Part shown: one piece after another, positions 41,678-51,055 of the stretch
Position numbering within the stretch: the stretch's first letter is position 1
Layout of the letters: the number at the start of each line of letters is the position of its first letter
Assembly: GCF_900182915.1 (NCBI RefSeq)
Contig: NZ_FXUG01000008.1
Span: 1 to 64,000, forward strand
Source: Neorhodopirellula lusitana
Lineage (GTDB): Bacteria; Planctomycetota; Planctomycetia; Pirellulales; Pirellulaceae
Direction: 5' to 3'
Length of the DNA: 64,000 nucleotides
The notes under the pieces: generated by a model
Databases searched by the model: none
The model's input: only the letters and a program-made list of their open reading frames with translations
What the model was told of the DNA's origin: nothing
Position numbers and translations under genes: made by a program

Positions 41678-42418
41678 ATGAACGCCGCTCCAAGACTTTC
41701 CCGAACGTTTTTTCTGTTGGTCGCATCGCTTGCTGGGGCATTCCCCGTCGTTGCCGACCCTGCCATCGCTGAAGAAGCCGTGCCCTCGCTACAGGGTGGT
41801 GAAGTCACCGTCCTGTTTGACGGCAAGACGCTCGACGGATGGCGTGGGCGAGAAGACCTGTGGTCAGTGGAAGACGGCGTGATCGTGGGCCGGACCAGCG
41901 AGGATGCTCCGATTAAGAAGAACACGTTTTTGGTTTTGGATAAGCCTACCGAAGGCGATTTTGAATTGACGCTTCAGTTCAAAATCGAAGGTGGGAACTC
42001 CGGCATCCAGTACCGCAGCGAAGTGCTCGACGAAAAGGAATTTATCGTCAAAGGCTATCAAGCGGATATCGATTCGACCAACAAGTTCGCCGGTATCCTG
42101 TACGAGGAACGTGGGCGAGGCATTCTGTGCAAACGCGGCCAACAGGTCACCATCAGCGAAGACGGTAAGAAGACAGTCGAGACCTTCGCCGACCATGATG
42201 AAATGGCCGCGACGATCCATCCGGGCGAGTGGAATGACTACCGCATCGTCGCCCGCGGTGCCCAGGTCGAACAGTTCATCAACGAAACCATGATGGTGAA
42301 AATCATCGATCATCAAACCGGTAAGGCTCGTGACGCAGGCGTGATTGCTTTGCAACTGCACCAGGGACCACCAATGACGATTCGCTACAAGAATCTTTCG
42401 CTGCGAACCTACCGCTAG
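41678..42418 (+). CDS. Exported DUF1080 protein
   Basis: 246 residues from ATG 41678, with signal peptide (F-F-L-L-V-A-S-L-A-G-A-F-P-V-V-A). One DUF1080/ConA-like domain follows, with V-L-F-D-G-K-T-L-D-G-W-R-G, G-N-S-G-I-Q-Y-R-S and E-W-N-D-Y-R-I-V-A-R-G. The family includes 3-keto-disaccharide hydrolases and glycan-binding domains. It follows glycerate kinase by 128 bases and may be transcribed with it. The gap 42419-42854 holds nothing recognised beyond a weak hairpin near 42436-42455. Confidence 0.88.
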   Translation: MNAAPRLSRTFFLLVASLAGAFPVVADPAIAEEAVPSLQGGEVTVLFDGKTLDGWRGREDLWSVEDGVIVGRTSEDAPIKKNTFLVLDKPTEGDFELTLQFKIEGGNSGIQYRSEVLDEKEFIVKGYQADIDSTNKFAGILYEERGRGILCKRGQQVTISEDGKKTVETFADHDEMAATIHPGEWNDYRIVARGAQVEQFINETMMVKIIDHQTGKARDAGVIALQLHQGPPMTIRYKNLSLRTYR

Positions 42419-42854
42419 TCGTTGAAAGATAGGTGCTGGGCTAAGTGTTCAGCCCTTGTCTCGCTCGATCCGATACGGATTAAGTGAAGCAAACGCGATG
42501 CGATTCGTTGTCGTGAATGGAGTTCAGCTGGCCAGCGTTATGGCGGAAGCGAATCGCTGGTTTTTGTGATGTCAAACTACGTTGGTAAGCGACAAGGCGC
42601 TACCCGTCGGTTGGCCAGGGCACTTACCGGCGGCTAGCGACTTGCCGCTGATGGATGCGGTTTTGTCCAGTTTGTGATGCGGCTAAGGCCTAGCTTATTT
42701 CGATGCCCTTCCCTCGTTCGGCTCTTCCAGTGGAACAGTAAACGCGAGGGTGATTTCGAGGGGCTTAGGCTGGGGCGATGCTCTACTGAAGTGTGACGCT
42801 CGAGTTTGTAGGGGCGTCACGTGCAGACAAGCGAGTGTGCCGATTCAGCCTCGA

Positions 42855-45503
42855 TTACTTGACGATTCGCCAGCATCGGTGGATACGTCGGTTGCGGAAA
42901 TCTTCGGGGACCGTTTGGGTTGAAATCTCATGGACTTCCGTTGCCCCTAACGCGTCGGCGTTCATCTTGAAGCGGCGGAAGTTGGTCGAGAAGAAAATGA
43001 TTCCGCCCGGCTTCACCAGTTTCATCACGTCCAACAAAAGTGGAATGGCATCGGTCTGCACGTTCCAGTCCTGGTCGGTGCGTTTGGAATTGGAAAACGT
43101 TGGCGGGTCGCAAACGACTAGGTCGTAGACTTCGCCGGGTTTGTGCCGGCGGATGAACTCGCCAATGTCCATCGTGACGAACTGGTGCTGTGGTCCGTCG
43201 AGATTGTTGGCTTGCAGGTTTTCTTGAGCCCACTGGGAATAGTTCGCTGACAGGTCGACGCTGGTCGTGGAAGCCGCACCGCCACTGGCCGCGTACGACG
43301 TGAACGATCCGGTGTAGGAAAACAAGTTCAGGAAGTTTTTGCCAGCGGCAGCTTCTCGAACCATCGAACGCGTCACGCGGTGATCCAGGAACAAACCGGT
43401 GTCGACATAGTCCGCAAGGTTGACCAGGAAAGTCAGGCCGCCTTCTTTGACCGGGATGCGTTGTTCGGTTTCGTCGACCTTTTGGTGTTGAGTCTTGCCG
43501 CGTTGCCGAATGCGTTTTTTCAGATACACGTTTTGCTTCGGCACATCGAGTGCTTCGCCGGCGGTGCGAGCCATCAGGTCGAGCCAGTTGGCGTGTTGAG
43601 CCGGATCGCGATCGTGCGGTCGTTCAAACTCGCTGAGATGCAGATGGTTTTCGTAGCGATCGACGACCAGCGGGATTTCGGGCACGTCGCGTTCGTAAAG
43701 CCGGAAGCAAGTGATGCCACGTTTGGTTGGCCAGCGACGGAGGTGCTTGGCTCGTTTCTTGAGCCGGGTGGCGAACAGTTCCGCTTGGTGTGCGGCCTTG
43801 TCGGTTAGTGCCCCGAAGGCGGCTTCGCCGACTGCGTGGATGTACTTGGGTTGTGGTGCGGGTGCAGGTTGAGACTCCCGTTCGCTTGGCGTGTTGTCGC
43901 TGGTGCTCGCGTGATTTGAGTCTGCTGTCTTTGGTGTGTTCACCGAGTCGTCAACCGCCGGGGGTGCGGCAACCGTTGGAGATGCGTCAACGCGCGAGGG
44001 GCTGTCGCTGTCCGCTTTTGCATTGTCGGCTTTTGCATTGTTTGCTGCCGCTTTCGCCCAGGGAGAACCGGGGGCAGGTGCGTCCGACTCTGGTGTCGCT
44101 GTGATTGGCGGCGCTGTGACTGGCGACGCTGGGCTTTCTGACTCAGCGGCTGGTGTTTCGCTTGGTGCGGTTTGCTTGACTTCCGCGGACGCGTCCGGCT
44201 TGGGTGGAGTGCAAACCGGAGTGGCCGTTGGTTCTGGCTTCGCTTGTTTTGGTTCGTCTGCGATTGGCCTAGCTGAATTGGAATCCGCCACGTTCGGTTC
44301 AGCCTGTGCGGTCTCTGTCGCTATTTCGGTTTCGGTAGCCACGGGTTTCGAGGCGACTGGCTTGGGCCCTTGGAATTGGTAGTACGTGCATTCGATGCGG
44401 CCGTTGTAAAGTTTGCGGCGTCGATCGGCTTTGCGACCAAAGGCATTTTCGAATTGGCCGAACGCGGTCAGGAAATAGAAAGACCAGGTCGGCAGGTGAC
44501 GAAGAACTTGCGGGATCGAGGCATAGAGCTCTTCGATCTCCCAGTCCCGCCCCAGTCGCATTCCGTACGGCGGGTTGGTGATCAGGCATCCGAAACGACG
44601 TTTGCTTTGCACGTCGCGTACATCGCCGGGTTCGAAGTGAACGTCAGCGGTCACACCGGCGCGTTCGGCGTTGTCACGAGCGGCACGCAAGATACGTGGG
44701 TCGATGTCGCTGCCCAGCAAGCGTTGTGGCAATGGATCGAGTACGCCTTGCAGAGCTTCGCCGCGAAGTCCGTAAAGGATCTCGGGGGAAACGTCCGCCC
44801 AGTCTTCGAACGCGAAGTTGCGGTGTTGGCCGGGGGCCATGTTCCGGCCCATCATCGCGGCTTCGATGGGGATCGTGCCACTGCCACAAAACGGATCCAG
44901 TAGCGGGCGATCTCGCCGCCAGTACGACAGACTCACCATCGCCGCCGCCAGGGTTTCCTTCAGGGGCGCGGACGAGATGTCGGTGCGATAACCGCGTCGG
45001 TGTAGACTGCGGCCGGTCGTGTCCAGGGTGAGTGTGGCGACATCTTTCAGGATCGCGATGTCGACTTTGACTTGCGCGCCGGTTTCGGGAAGATCTTCGG
45101 TCGCGTGATCCCGCTGCAGTGCATCGACGACAGCTCGCTTGACGGCTCGTTGGCAGGCCGGAACGCTGGTCAGTGTCGATTTCACGCTGCGACCGGTGAC
45201 CGGGAATTCTCCGTCGACGGGGATCCAGTCGCCCCACTGGATGGCTTTGGTCGTTTCGAACAACGCGTCAAAATCCGCGGCAGGAAATTCAGCGATCCGG
45301 ATCAAAACACGGTCGGCGCAGCGGAGCCACAGGTTTGCTTTGGCGATCGTGGTGAAGTCGCCCTGGAAGTGAACTCGGCCCGATTCGCCGATCGTCGCTT
45401 CGATACCCAGGGCGGCCAGTTCGCGTTTGACGATTGCTTCGAGTCCGAAGGCGCAAGCCGCGATGAGGTCGTACGGCGGATTGGCAGGCATCGAGGAACT
45501 CAA
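42855..45503 (-). CDS. rlmL: Bifunctional 23S rRNA methyltransferase RlmKL with long inserted linker
   Basis: 882 residues against ~700 in E. coli. THUMP domain is ~50-155. The first SAM methyltransferase (RlmL, m2G2445) covers ~165-375 with P-F-C-G-S-G-T and N-P-P-Y-G. The second (RlmK, m7G2069) covers ~575-880 with F-S-Y-T-G-S-F, Y-V-D-T-G-L-F-L-D-H-R and D-P-P-T-F-S-N. Residues ~384-551 are an Ala/Pro/Thr/Ser-rich linker absent from ordinary RlmKL. Both domains look intact. It forms a single transcription unit; 45504-46009 upstream is non-coding. Confidence 0.9.
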   Translation of the reverse strand: MSSSMPANPPYDLIAACAFGLEAIVKRELAALGIEATIGESGRVHFQGDFTTIAKANLWLRCADRVLIRIAEFPAADFDALFETTKAIQWGDWIPVDGEFPVTGRSVKSTLTSVPACQRAVKRAVVDALQRDHATEDLPETGAQVKVDIAILKDVATLTLDTTGRSLHRRGYRTDISSAPLKETLAAAMVSLSYWRRDRPLLDPFCGSGTIPIEAAMMGRNMAPGQHRNFAFEDWADVSPEILYGLRGEALQGVLDPLPQRLLGSDIDPRILRAARDNAERAGVTADVHFEPGDVRDVQSKRRFGCLITNPPYGMRLGRDWEIEELYASIPQVLRHLPTWSFYFLTAFGQFENAFGRKADRRRKLYNGRIECTYYQFQGPKPVASKPVATETEIATETAQAEPNVADSNSARPIADEPKQAKPEPTATPVCTPPKPDASAEVKQTAPSETPAAESESPASPVTAPPITATPESDAPAPGSPWAKAAANNAKADNAKADSDSPSRVDASPTVAAPPAVDDSVNTPKTADSNHASTSDNTPSERESQPAPAPQPKYIHAVGEAAFGALTDKAAHQAELFATRLKKRAKHLRRWPTKRGITCFRLYERDVPEIPLVVDRYENHLHLSEFERPHDRDPAQHANWLDLMARTAGEALDVPKQNVYLKKRIRQRGKTQHQKVDETEQRIPVKEGGLTFLVNLADYVDTGLFLDHRVTRSMVREAAAGKNFLNLFSYTGSFTSYAASGGAASTTSVDLSANYSQWAQENLQANNLDGPQHQFVTMDIGEFIRRHKPGEVYDLVVCDPPTFSNSKRTDQDWNVQTDAIPLLLDVMKLVKPGGIIFFSTNFRRFKMNADALGATEVHEISTQTVPEDFRNRRIHRCWRIVK

Positions 45504-45885
45504 TTGAAAACAAGAACAACGGATCGAGCCGGGGATTCAGCTTGATCGGGATCGGAAAGTGATTGCCCACCGCGGGGACCCCGCCTTTCGTCGTTTGGAC
45601 AGAGGGGCTCGGGCGGTGAGGATTCAGGCGGTGGATTTCGGACGCTGGATTTCGGATGTTGGGCAGGAAGCTTTGCGGGACAAGTGCCGAAGTCCTGGCT
45701 CCGGCGTCATTATCCCAATGGATGCTTCTGTTTGAGGGTGCTTCCACTCACATGGCGTCGCGAAGCTAGCAAGGGTAGCAAAGCACGCGAATCGACGCAA
45801 AGACACCACGGATCAGCCACCGGTGGTCGTGGCAGTTAATATAGTCAGACGGTCGGAATTCGATACGTCGAGTCCCGTACTTAGG

Positions 45886-45917
45886 TATAAATGTCACCCG
45901 AGGATTGACCGGGTGAC
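45886..45917 (+). promoter_or_regulatory. TATAAAT element followed by 8-bp inverted repeat
   Basis: TATAAAT (45886-45892) is immediately followed by GTCACCCG (45893-45900), a 9-base loop and CGGGTGAC (45910-45917). It lies about 93 bases upstream of the ATG at 46010. It could be an operator overlapping transcription start or a 5' leader hairpin. No good -35 is seen. The rest of 45504-46009 contains no gene. Confidence 0.35.
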
Positions 45918-46009
45918 GATCTAGGCACCCGAAGTGGGGCAGGCTCGTTTGCCTGTCTCCAATTCTTCGTCCCGCCCCTTTCCCCACAGAAACCATCAGA
46001 TTGGATTCC

Positions 46010-46741
46010 ATGCGTTTGAAACACTCTCGAGTCTTTGCCCTTCTCTCTTCTCGTTTGGCTGCACTTCCCCTGGCTGCAATTCCTCTGGTTGGCATTCTGG
46101 CGGGGGCCCCCGTCGCGATGTGTGAGGAAACGGCGTCAGCGGAGTCGCCTTATCCGGTTGTTTTCGAAGAAGATTTTGAAAACGGAATTGAGCGATGGGA
46201 GATCGTTGATCCGAAATCCTGGGCGATCCAAGAACATGGGCTCGGCAAGAGCCTCGCCATCACTCAGCGGGAAAGTGACTACAAGCCGAAGGTTCGCAGT
46301 CCGTTGCACATCGCGTTGATCAAAGGCGTCGAGCTGGAAAGCTTTGTGTTGACCTTCAAGGTGAAGAGCACGAAGAACACAGGCAACCATCGTGATTGCT
46401 GTGTGTTTTTCAACTACCAGGATCCAACGCATTTCTATTACGTGCATACCGGTGCAAAACCTGACCCACACAGCGGCCAGATTTTCATTGTGAACGATGC
46501 TCCACGCACGGCGCTGACCGAGAATGAAACCGGTGTGCCTTGGACGGACGACTGGCACGATGTCAAAGTCGTTCGTGATTTCGATCACGGTTCGATCGAC
46601 ATCTTTTTTGATGACATGACCACGCCAATTCTCTCGACGCATGACAAGACGTTCGGCAAAGGCCGAATTGGTCTGGGGTCATTCGACGACATGGATGCGT
46701 TCGATCAGATCGAATTGCGCAAAGGTGCACCGGCTCACTAA
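46010..46741 (+). CDS. Exported ConA/LamG-like protein
   Basis: 243 residues with a signal peptide (S-R-L-A-A-L-P-L-A-A-I-P-L-V-G-I-L-A-G). A beta-sandwich domain follows (F-E-E-D-F-E-N-G-I-E-R-W-E, L-T-F-K-V-K-S, C-V-F-F-N-Y-Q-D-P-T-H-F-Y-Y-V-H, then G-R-I-G-L-G-S-F-D-D). Related to the DUF1080 group in fold but not the same family. ATG 46010 is preferred over TTG 46001. A terminator follows. Confidence 0.82.
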   Translation: MRLKHSRVFALLSSRLAALPLAAIPLVGILAGAPVAMCEETASAESPYPVVFEEDFENGIERWEIVDPKSWAIQEHGLGKSLAITQRESDYKPKVRSPLHIALIKGVELESFVLTFKVKSTKNTGNHRDCCVFFNYQDPTHFYYVHTGAKPDPHSGQIFIVNDAPRTALTENETGVPWTDDWHDVKVVRDFDHGSIDIFFDDMTTPILSTHDKTFGKGRIGLGSFDDMDAFDQIELRKGAPAH

Positions 46742-46743
46742 GA

Positions 46744-46773
46744 GTTGGCCCAGAACAAGTTGGCCCAGAACAA
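46744..46773. repeat. Two exact 15-bp direct repeats
   Basis: gttggcccagaacaa occurs twice back to back right after the stop of the ConA-like gene. Confidence 0.8.
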
Positions 46774-46796
46774 GGTGATTGGCCGATGACTTCCTA

Positions 46797-46844
46797 CCCG
46801 CGGTCGTGGATCTTGTTAAAGATCCGTTGAGCGCGGGGGTTTTT
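46797..46844 (+). terminator. Rho-independent terminator
   Basis: A two-tier stem: outer CCCGCG/CGCGGG (46797-46802 and 46832-46837), inner GGATCTT/AAGATCC (46808-46825), followed by TTTTT at 46840-46844. It ends the ConA-like transcript. Confidence 0.7.
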
Positions 46845-46889
46845 CGTTTTCATTCGCCGATCGCCTACGGTGCGTAGCTGGGCTCGCCA

Positions 46890-46960
46890 GAGTTGAGGCG
46901 GTTCAGAGTTCAGGTGGTTCAGGGCTCAGGCGATTCAGCATCCAGGCGATTCAGAGTTCT
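46890..46960. repeat. Degenerate tandem repeats
   Basis: Units near caggcgattcagagtt recur four times with variation. The stretch 46742-47182 holds only these repeats, the direct repeat and two terminators. Confidence 0.6.
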
Positions 46961-47079
46961 CCCGAAGTCTGGCGACATCGGCTACGGCAAGGATCCCGAA
47001 GTTGGCTGGGGCAGTGCTTGATGGTTCCGGCTGTTTTTCTTTGAACCGGCTGGCACGTCCATGAAGCGCCCACGTCCAT

Positions 47080-47110
47080 AAAAAAAGGTCGGTCTCTGAG
47101 AGACCGACCT
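47080..47110 (-). terminator. Rho-independent terminator of citrate synthase gene
   Basis: An 11-bp perfect stem (47086-47096 with 47100-47110) with a 3-base loop. On the minus strand it is followed by six T residues (aaaaaa at 47081-47086 on the plus strand). It lies about 73 bases beyond the gltA stop. Confidence 0.85.
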
Positions 47111-47182
47111 GATTGATCGAGGTTCAGCGGCAAGCGACATATCATCGATGGATGAAACGCGATGCCGTCGCTGCGTTCTTGC

Positions 47183-48499
47183 TTAGCGTTCTGACACTGG
47201 CACGACTTCACGTTCCGTGCAGCCGGTGTAGATTTGGCGTGGGCGATTGATGCGGAACGCTGGGTTGGCGTGCATTTCACGCCAGTGAGCGATCCATCCT
47301 GGCAAGCGTCCGATCGCGAACAGAACTGTGAACATTTGGACTGGGATTCCCAGAGCTCGGTAGATCACGCCGGAGTAGAAGTCGACGTTAGGATAGAGTT
47401 GGCGTTCGATGAAGTACTCATCCTTCAGGGCGACCTCTTCCAGCTTTTGAGCCACCTCGAACAATGGATCGTCCAGGTTCAACTTGGCGAGCAACTTGTC
47501 GCAGCAGGAGCGAATGATGGTGGCCCGCGGGTCGAAGTTTTTGTAGACGCGGTGACCGAAGCCCATCAGGCGGTAATTGTTCTCCTTGTCCTTGGCCATG
47601 TCGACATACTTCTTGACGTTACCGCCATCCATCGCAATTTGCTCAAGCATGTTCACGCAGGCCTCGTTGGCTCCACCGTGGAGTGGTCCCCACAGGGCGC
47701 TGATGCCAGCACTGATCGAAGCGAATAGGTTCGCGTTGCTACTGCCGACCATTCGCACGGTTGAGGTGCTGCAGTTTTGTTCGTGGTCCGCGTGAACGAT
47801 GAAGAGCAGGTTCAACGCTTCAGCGAAATCAGGATCGACTTCGTAGTCTTCCGTTGGTGTTGCGAACATCATACGCAGGAAGTTTTCACAGTATCCCAAA
47901 TCATTCTTGGGATACATGAACGGCTGGCCGATCGACTTCTTGTAAGCGTAGGCTGCGATCGTGGGCAATTTCGCTAGCAAGCGGTAGATCGAAATCTCCA
48001 CTTGCCGCTGGTCGGTGATATCAAGTGAATCTTGATAGAACGTTGACAGGGCACCGACCACGCTGCTGAGAATGGCCATCGGGTGAGCGTCACGTGGGAA
48101 GCCGTTGTAGAACGACTTCATGTCCTCGTGAATCATCGTGTGTTCGCGGATGCCGGAGCGGAAGGTTTCAATTTCCCTGGCCGTCGGCAATTCGCCGTAC
48201 ATCAATAGGAACGCGGTTTCGATGAAATCGCAGTTCGCGGCGAGCTTTTCGATGGGATAGCCGCGATAGCGTAAGACGCCTTTTTCGCCATCCAGGAACG
48301 TGATCGCACTGCGGGTGCTACCCGTGTTAACAAACCCTTCGTCGAGAGTGATCAGATTGGTTTGTGAACGCAGGCGGCTAATATCTAAGCCGCGTTCACC
48401 TTCGGTGCCTTCGAAAAGGGGTAAGTCACACGATTCGCTACCCCACTGGACGCGGGCCGTATCGACTTGTTGCACTTCTAAATTGGATGATGGCTTCAT
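47183..48499 (-). CDS. gltA: Citrate synthase
   Basis: 438 residues, the longer GltA type. Catalytic histidines and aspartate are recognised in L-H-G-G-A-N-E-A-C (~273), G-H-R-V-Y-K-N-F-D-P-R-A (~313) and N-V-D-F-Y-S-G-V (~371). It condenses acetyl-CoA with oxaloacetate, the entry to the TCA cycle. The N-terminal beta region (P-L-F-E-G-T-E-G-E-R-G-L-D) is that of type II, NADH-sensitive enzymes. It is divergent from an orphan response regulator, 323 bases away (48500-48822), and this gap has only short direct repeats (gcacgttga). No regulator site is recognised. Confidence 0.95.
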   Translation of the reverse strand: MKPSSNLEVQQVDTARVQWGSESCDLPLFEGTEGERGLDISRLRSQTNLITLDEGFVNTGSTRSAITFLDGEKGVLRYRGYPIEKLAANCDFIETAFLLMYGELPTAREIETFRSGIREHTMIHEDMKSFYNGFPRDAHPMAILSSVVGALSTFYQDSLDITDQRQVEISIYRLLAKLPTIAAYAYKKSIGQPFMYPKNDLGYCENFLRMMFATPTEDYEVDPDFAEALNLLFIVHADHEQNCSTSTVRMVGSSNANLFASISAGISALWGPLHGGANEACVNMLEQIAMDGGNVKKYVDMAKDKENNYRLMGFGHRVYKNFDPRATIIRSCCDKLLAKLNLDDPLFEVAQKLEEVALKDEYFIERQLYPNVDFYSGVIYRALGIPVQMFTVLFAIGRLPGWIAHWREMHANPAFRINRPRQIYTGCTEREVVPVSER

Positions 48500-48822
48500 G
48501 ATTGACGCAGATGCAGCGGGTCAGAGAGGCAGGAAACAGAGACTTCGGTGTGGGGTCCGCCTAGTGTAGCCCTGTGGCATCCGAGGGGCAATCTGTGATG
48601 CCTGCCTGTCGTCCAGGGCTGGCTGATTTTGACGGAAAGAAAGCGGGAATAACGCGGGAATCCGGTGCCTGAAATCCAGCATGGCAGGCTCTCACGTGGA
48701 CCTGCACGTTGAAGTTGCCCCGCACGTTGAGGAAGGAAGTCGCGGTTATGCCGACCGTTCCGCTGGTCCGGTCGGCGCGGTAACCTAGCAAGCCCCAGAA
48801 TTTCAGTCTTGAGAAACAAAAA

Positions 48823-49581
48823 ATGCGAGCGCATATCCTGGTCGTCGAGGATGAACAGCATCTCGGCGTCGGCATCAAGTACAACCTCGAGGCGGAGGGC
48901 TATCGCGTCTCGCTGGTCGAAGATGGTCCGTCGGCTCTCAAATTAATCGATCATGCCCCGCAAAGCATTGACCTGATGGTCTTGGATCTGATGTTGCCCG
49001 GGATGAGCGGGTACTCCGTTTGTCAGCGAGTTCGTAGTGAAGGGCTGGCCTTGCCGATTTTGATGTTGTCGGCCCGAACTTTGCCGGAAGATCGCACGCG
49101 AGGTTTTGACGTCGGCGCAAATCAGTACATGAACAAACCGTTCGAGTTGGACGAGTTGCTCAGCCGGGTCAAAAACTTACTGCAAATTTCACAACAGACC
49201 GGCCAGCATTCGCATGGCGGCAACGCGGCCGCCGGTGCGAAGACAAACCTGAGTTCTCAGCCGGTGGATTCCATTGAGTTTGGTCACGTCTCGGTCGATT
49301 TTCAAACTCACCAAGTTTTCGTCGATGGCAAGTCTGTGCGGATGACGCCCAAGGAATTGCGATTGCTTCGCTACTTTGTTGAGAATCCCGAACGCGTGAT
49401 CAGTCGATCGGAATTGCTGGTGAACGTTTGGGAGACATCCGGCAACATGCAAACTCGCGCCGTCGATCAATTTATCGCTCGGTTGCGTAAGACGATCGAG
49501 CCTTCGCCCGCCGAGCCAGTGCATTTGTTGACATTGCGTGATGCGGGGTATCGTTTTGTGTTAAACCCCGAACCCAACTGA
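48823..49581 (+). CDS. OmpR/PhoB-type response regulator
   Basis: 252 residues. The receiver domain has the acidic pair V-V-E-D-E, phospho-aspartate in V-L-D-L-M-L-P-G-M, and K in N-K-P-F. A short linker leads to a winged-helix domain (~155-250) with M-T-P-K-E-L-R-L-L-R-Y and R-A-V-D-Q-F-I-A-R-L-R-K. No histidine kinase lies nearby, so the cognate sensor is unknown. Confidence 0.92.
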   Translation: MRAHILVVEDEQHLGVGIKYNLEAEGYRVSLVEDGPSALKLIDHAPQSIDLMVLDLMLPGMSGYSVCQRVRSEGLALPILMLSARTLPEDRTRGFDVGANQYMNKPFELDELLSRVKNLLQISQQTGQHSHGGNAAAGAKTNLSSQPVDSIEFGHVSVDFQTHQVFVDGKSVRMTPKELRLLRYFVENPERVISRSELLVNVWETSGNMQTRAVDQFIARLRKTIEPSPAEPVHLLTLRDAGYRFVLNPEPN

Positions 49582-49679
49582 TCCGGTACGGTGACGCTTC
49601 GCTAGACTGTTCTGGATTCAGTGACTCAACCACGGCCCCTCACACTTTCGACTTTAACGCGATCCATTGGCAACTTGCC

Positions 49680-49820
49680 CGTCGAGCAAAAAACACGTCG
49701 AGCAAAAAACACGTCGAGTAGGAAACACGTCTAGCAAGAAAACGTCTACTAAAAAAACGTCGAGCAGAAAACACATCGAGCTGAATTTCCTTTCAACTGA
49801 AAACTCGTCAAGCAGAAACG
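49680..49820. repeat. Degenerate 15-16 bp tandem repeats upstream of DUF58 gene
   Basis: Units like acacgtcgagcaaaaa recur about eight times with drift, covering nearly all of the spacer up to the ATG at 49838. They include A-rich runs that may bend DNA. Confidence 0.7.
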
Positions 49821-49837
49821 AGAGCAACTAAGTTCCC

Positions 49838-51037
49838 ATGGGCCGGTCCCGCCGAAATCGAATCGATGTGTCCCTTCGCGTGCTGAGTTGGTTGAATCCA
49901 ATTCGCTGGCTCCGCAGTTTGCGTCGATCCTTGACGCCCGCATCCGTCACGCTGCTGCTGATCGGAATCATCTCGCTGAATATTGTGTGGGGCTATCCAT
50001 GGCTGGGCATGTTCGCGGCCTGCTTTGCATGTTTGGTGGTTGGTCGAGCGGTCAACTATTTCGCGTCGCCTCGCTTAAAAGCTTTTGTGCAGTCGGCGCG
50101 AGCGGTCCCGGTTGGTTGTGACTTGGCGGTTCCGACTCGCTTGGTCAATCAACGTCGTTTGCCGGCGATGGATTTGATTTTCGAACAGACGCATCATTGC
50201 CGTTATGTCGGTTCGCTTGGCGAAGTGGCAATTACCCCGACGTTGCGTTTCAGTCGGCGTGGCAAACATGCGCTGCCGGCGATTTTGGTCGATTCATATT
50301 TCCCGTTCTATTTGTTTCGTGAACGGCAGTGGGTGGCCTCGGACGCGAGCATCGTGGTGACACCTAAGCGGCTCTTTCGCGAACAAGATTCCGATTGGCT
50401 CGAATTGGAATTGACGCTGAAAGGGTTGGCTTCGCAGGCCGCTCAAGGCGACCAAATCCATTACATCGGTAGCCGGGAATACCGCGAAGGCGTGCCGGTT
50501 CGACGCTGGGACTTTTCTTCCTGGGCTCGACTTGGTAAACCGATCTTGCGTGAATTCAGTACCCCGGCAGCGAAGTCAGTGCGAGTCGTGATCGATTGCG
50601 TGCGTCCCCAATCCGCTAGCCCCGATAGCGATGTCGAATCCTCGGGGCGACTGAGTCGGTGGCTTCAGAAATGCAAGCCGACAAGTAAAGAGGAAGCCGC
50701 GAAAGAGACCGGATCGGATACCGATTTTGAGCATGCGCTCAGCCTCGCGGCAGCGGCGGTTGAGACGCTGGTCCAAAGTGGCGCAGCCGTTGTTCTTGAA
50801 GTTCGATCGATGGGCGACGCCAATGACCGACCACAGCTTTATCGGTGCGAAGCCGGTAGTGATCCGGTGGAGTTGCTAGTGGTTCTTGGCAACGCCCAGG
50901 CGGAATACATCGATGATCAGTCGTATCAAAATCGCCAGCCGCGCACTGAGGGACCCACGCGTCAACGAGACCAAGCGACGGTCGTTATCGAACCCGGGCA
51001 AGCTGTGAAGGTCGCCGTCGGTGCAGGCGAATACTGA
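49838..51037 (+). CDS. DUF58-domain membrane protein
   Basis: 399 residues with two adjacent membrane helices (~35-75). The DUF58 core is recognised by Y-I-G-S-R-E-Y-R-E-G-V-P-V-R-R-W-D-F and W-A-R-L-G-K-P-I-L-R-E-F (near 208-235), and by R-V-V-I-D-C. This family works with MoxR ATPases, one of which is encoded at 36084-37190. It stands alone here, with degenerate repeats directly upstream. Confidence 0.88.
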   Translation: MGRSRRNRIDVSLRVLSWLNPIRWLRSLRRSLTPASVTLLLIGIISLNIVWGYPWLGMFAACFACLVVGRAVNYFASPRLKAFVQSARAVPVGCDLAVPTRLVNQRRLPAMDLIFEQTHHCRYVGSLGEVAITPTLRFSRRGKHALPAILVDSYFPFYLFRERQWVASDASIVVTPKRLFREQDSDWLELELTLKGLASQAAQGDQIHYIGSREYREGVPVRRWDFSSWARLGKPILREFSTPAAKSVRVVIDCVRPQSASPDSDVESSGRLSRWLQKCKPTSKEEAAKETGSDTDFEHALSLAAAAVETLVQSGAAVVLEVRSMGDANDRPQLYRCEAGSDPVELLVVLGNAQAEYIDDQSYQNRQPRTEGPTRQRDQATVVIEPGQAVKVAVGAGEY

Positions 51038-51055
51038 TTGGGTGGCGACTGCCGA

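Noticed and set aside
49680-49820. CRISPR array
   Set aside because: Repeats are 15-16 bases, degenerate and without spacers of constant length, and no cas gene is present.
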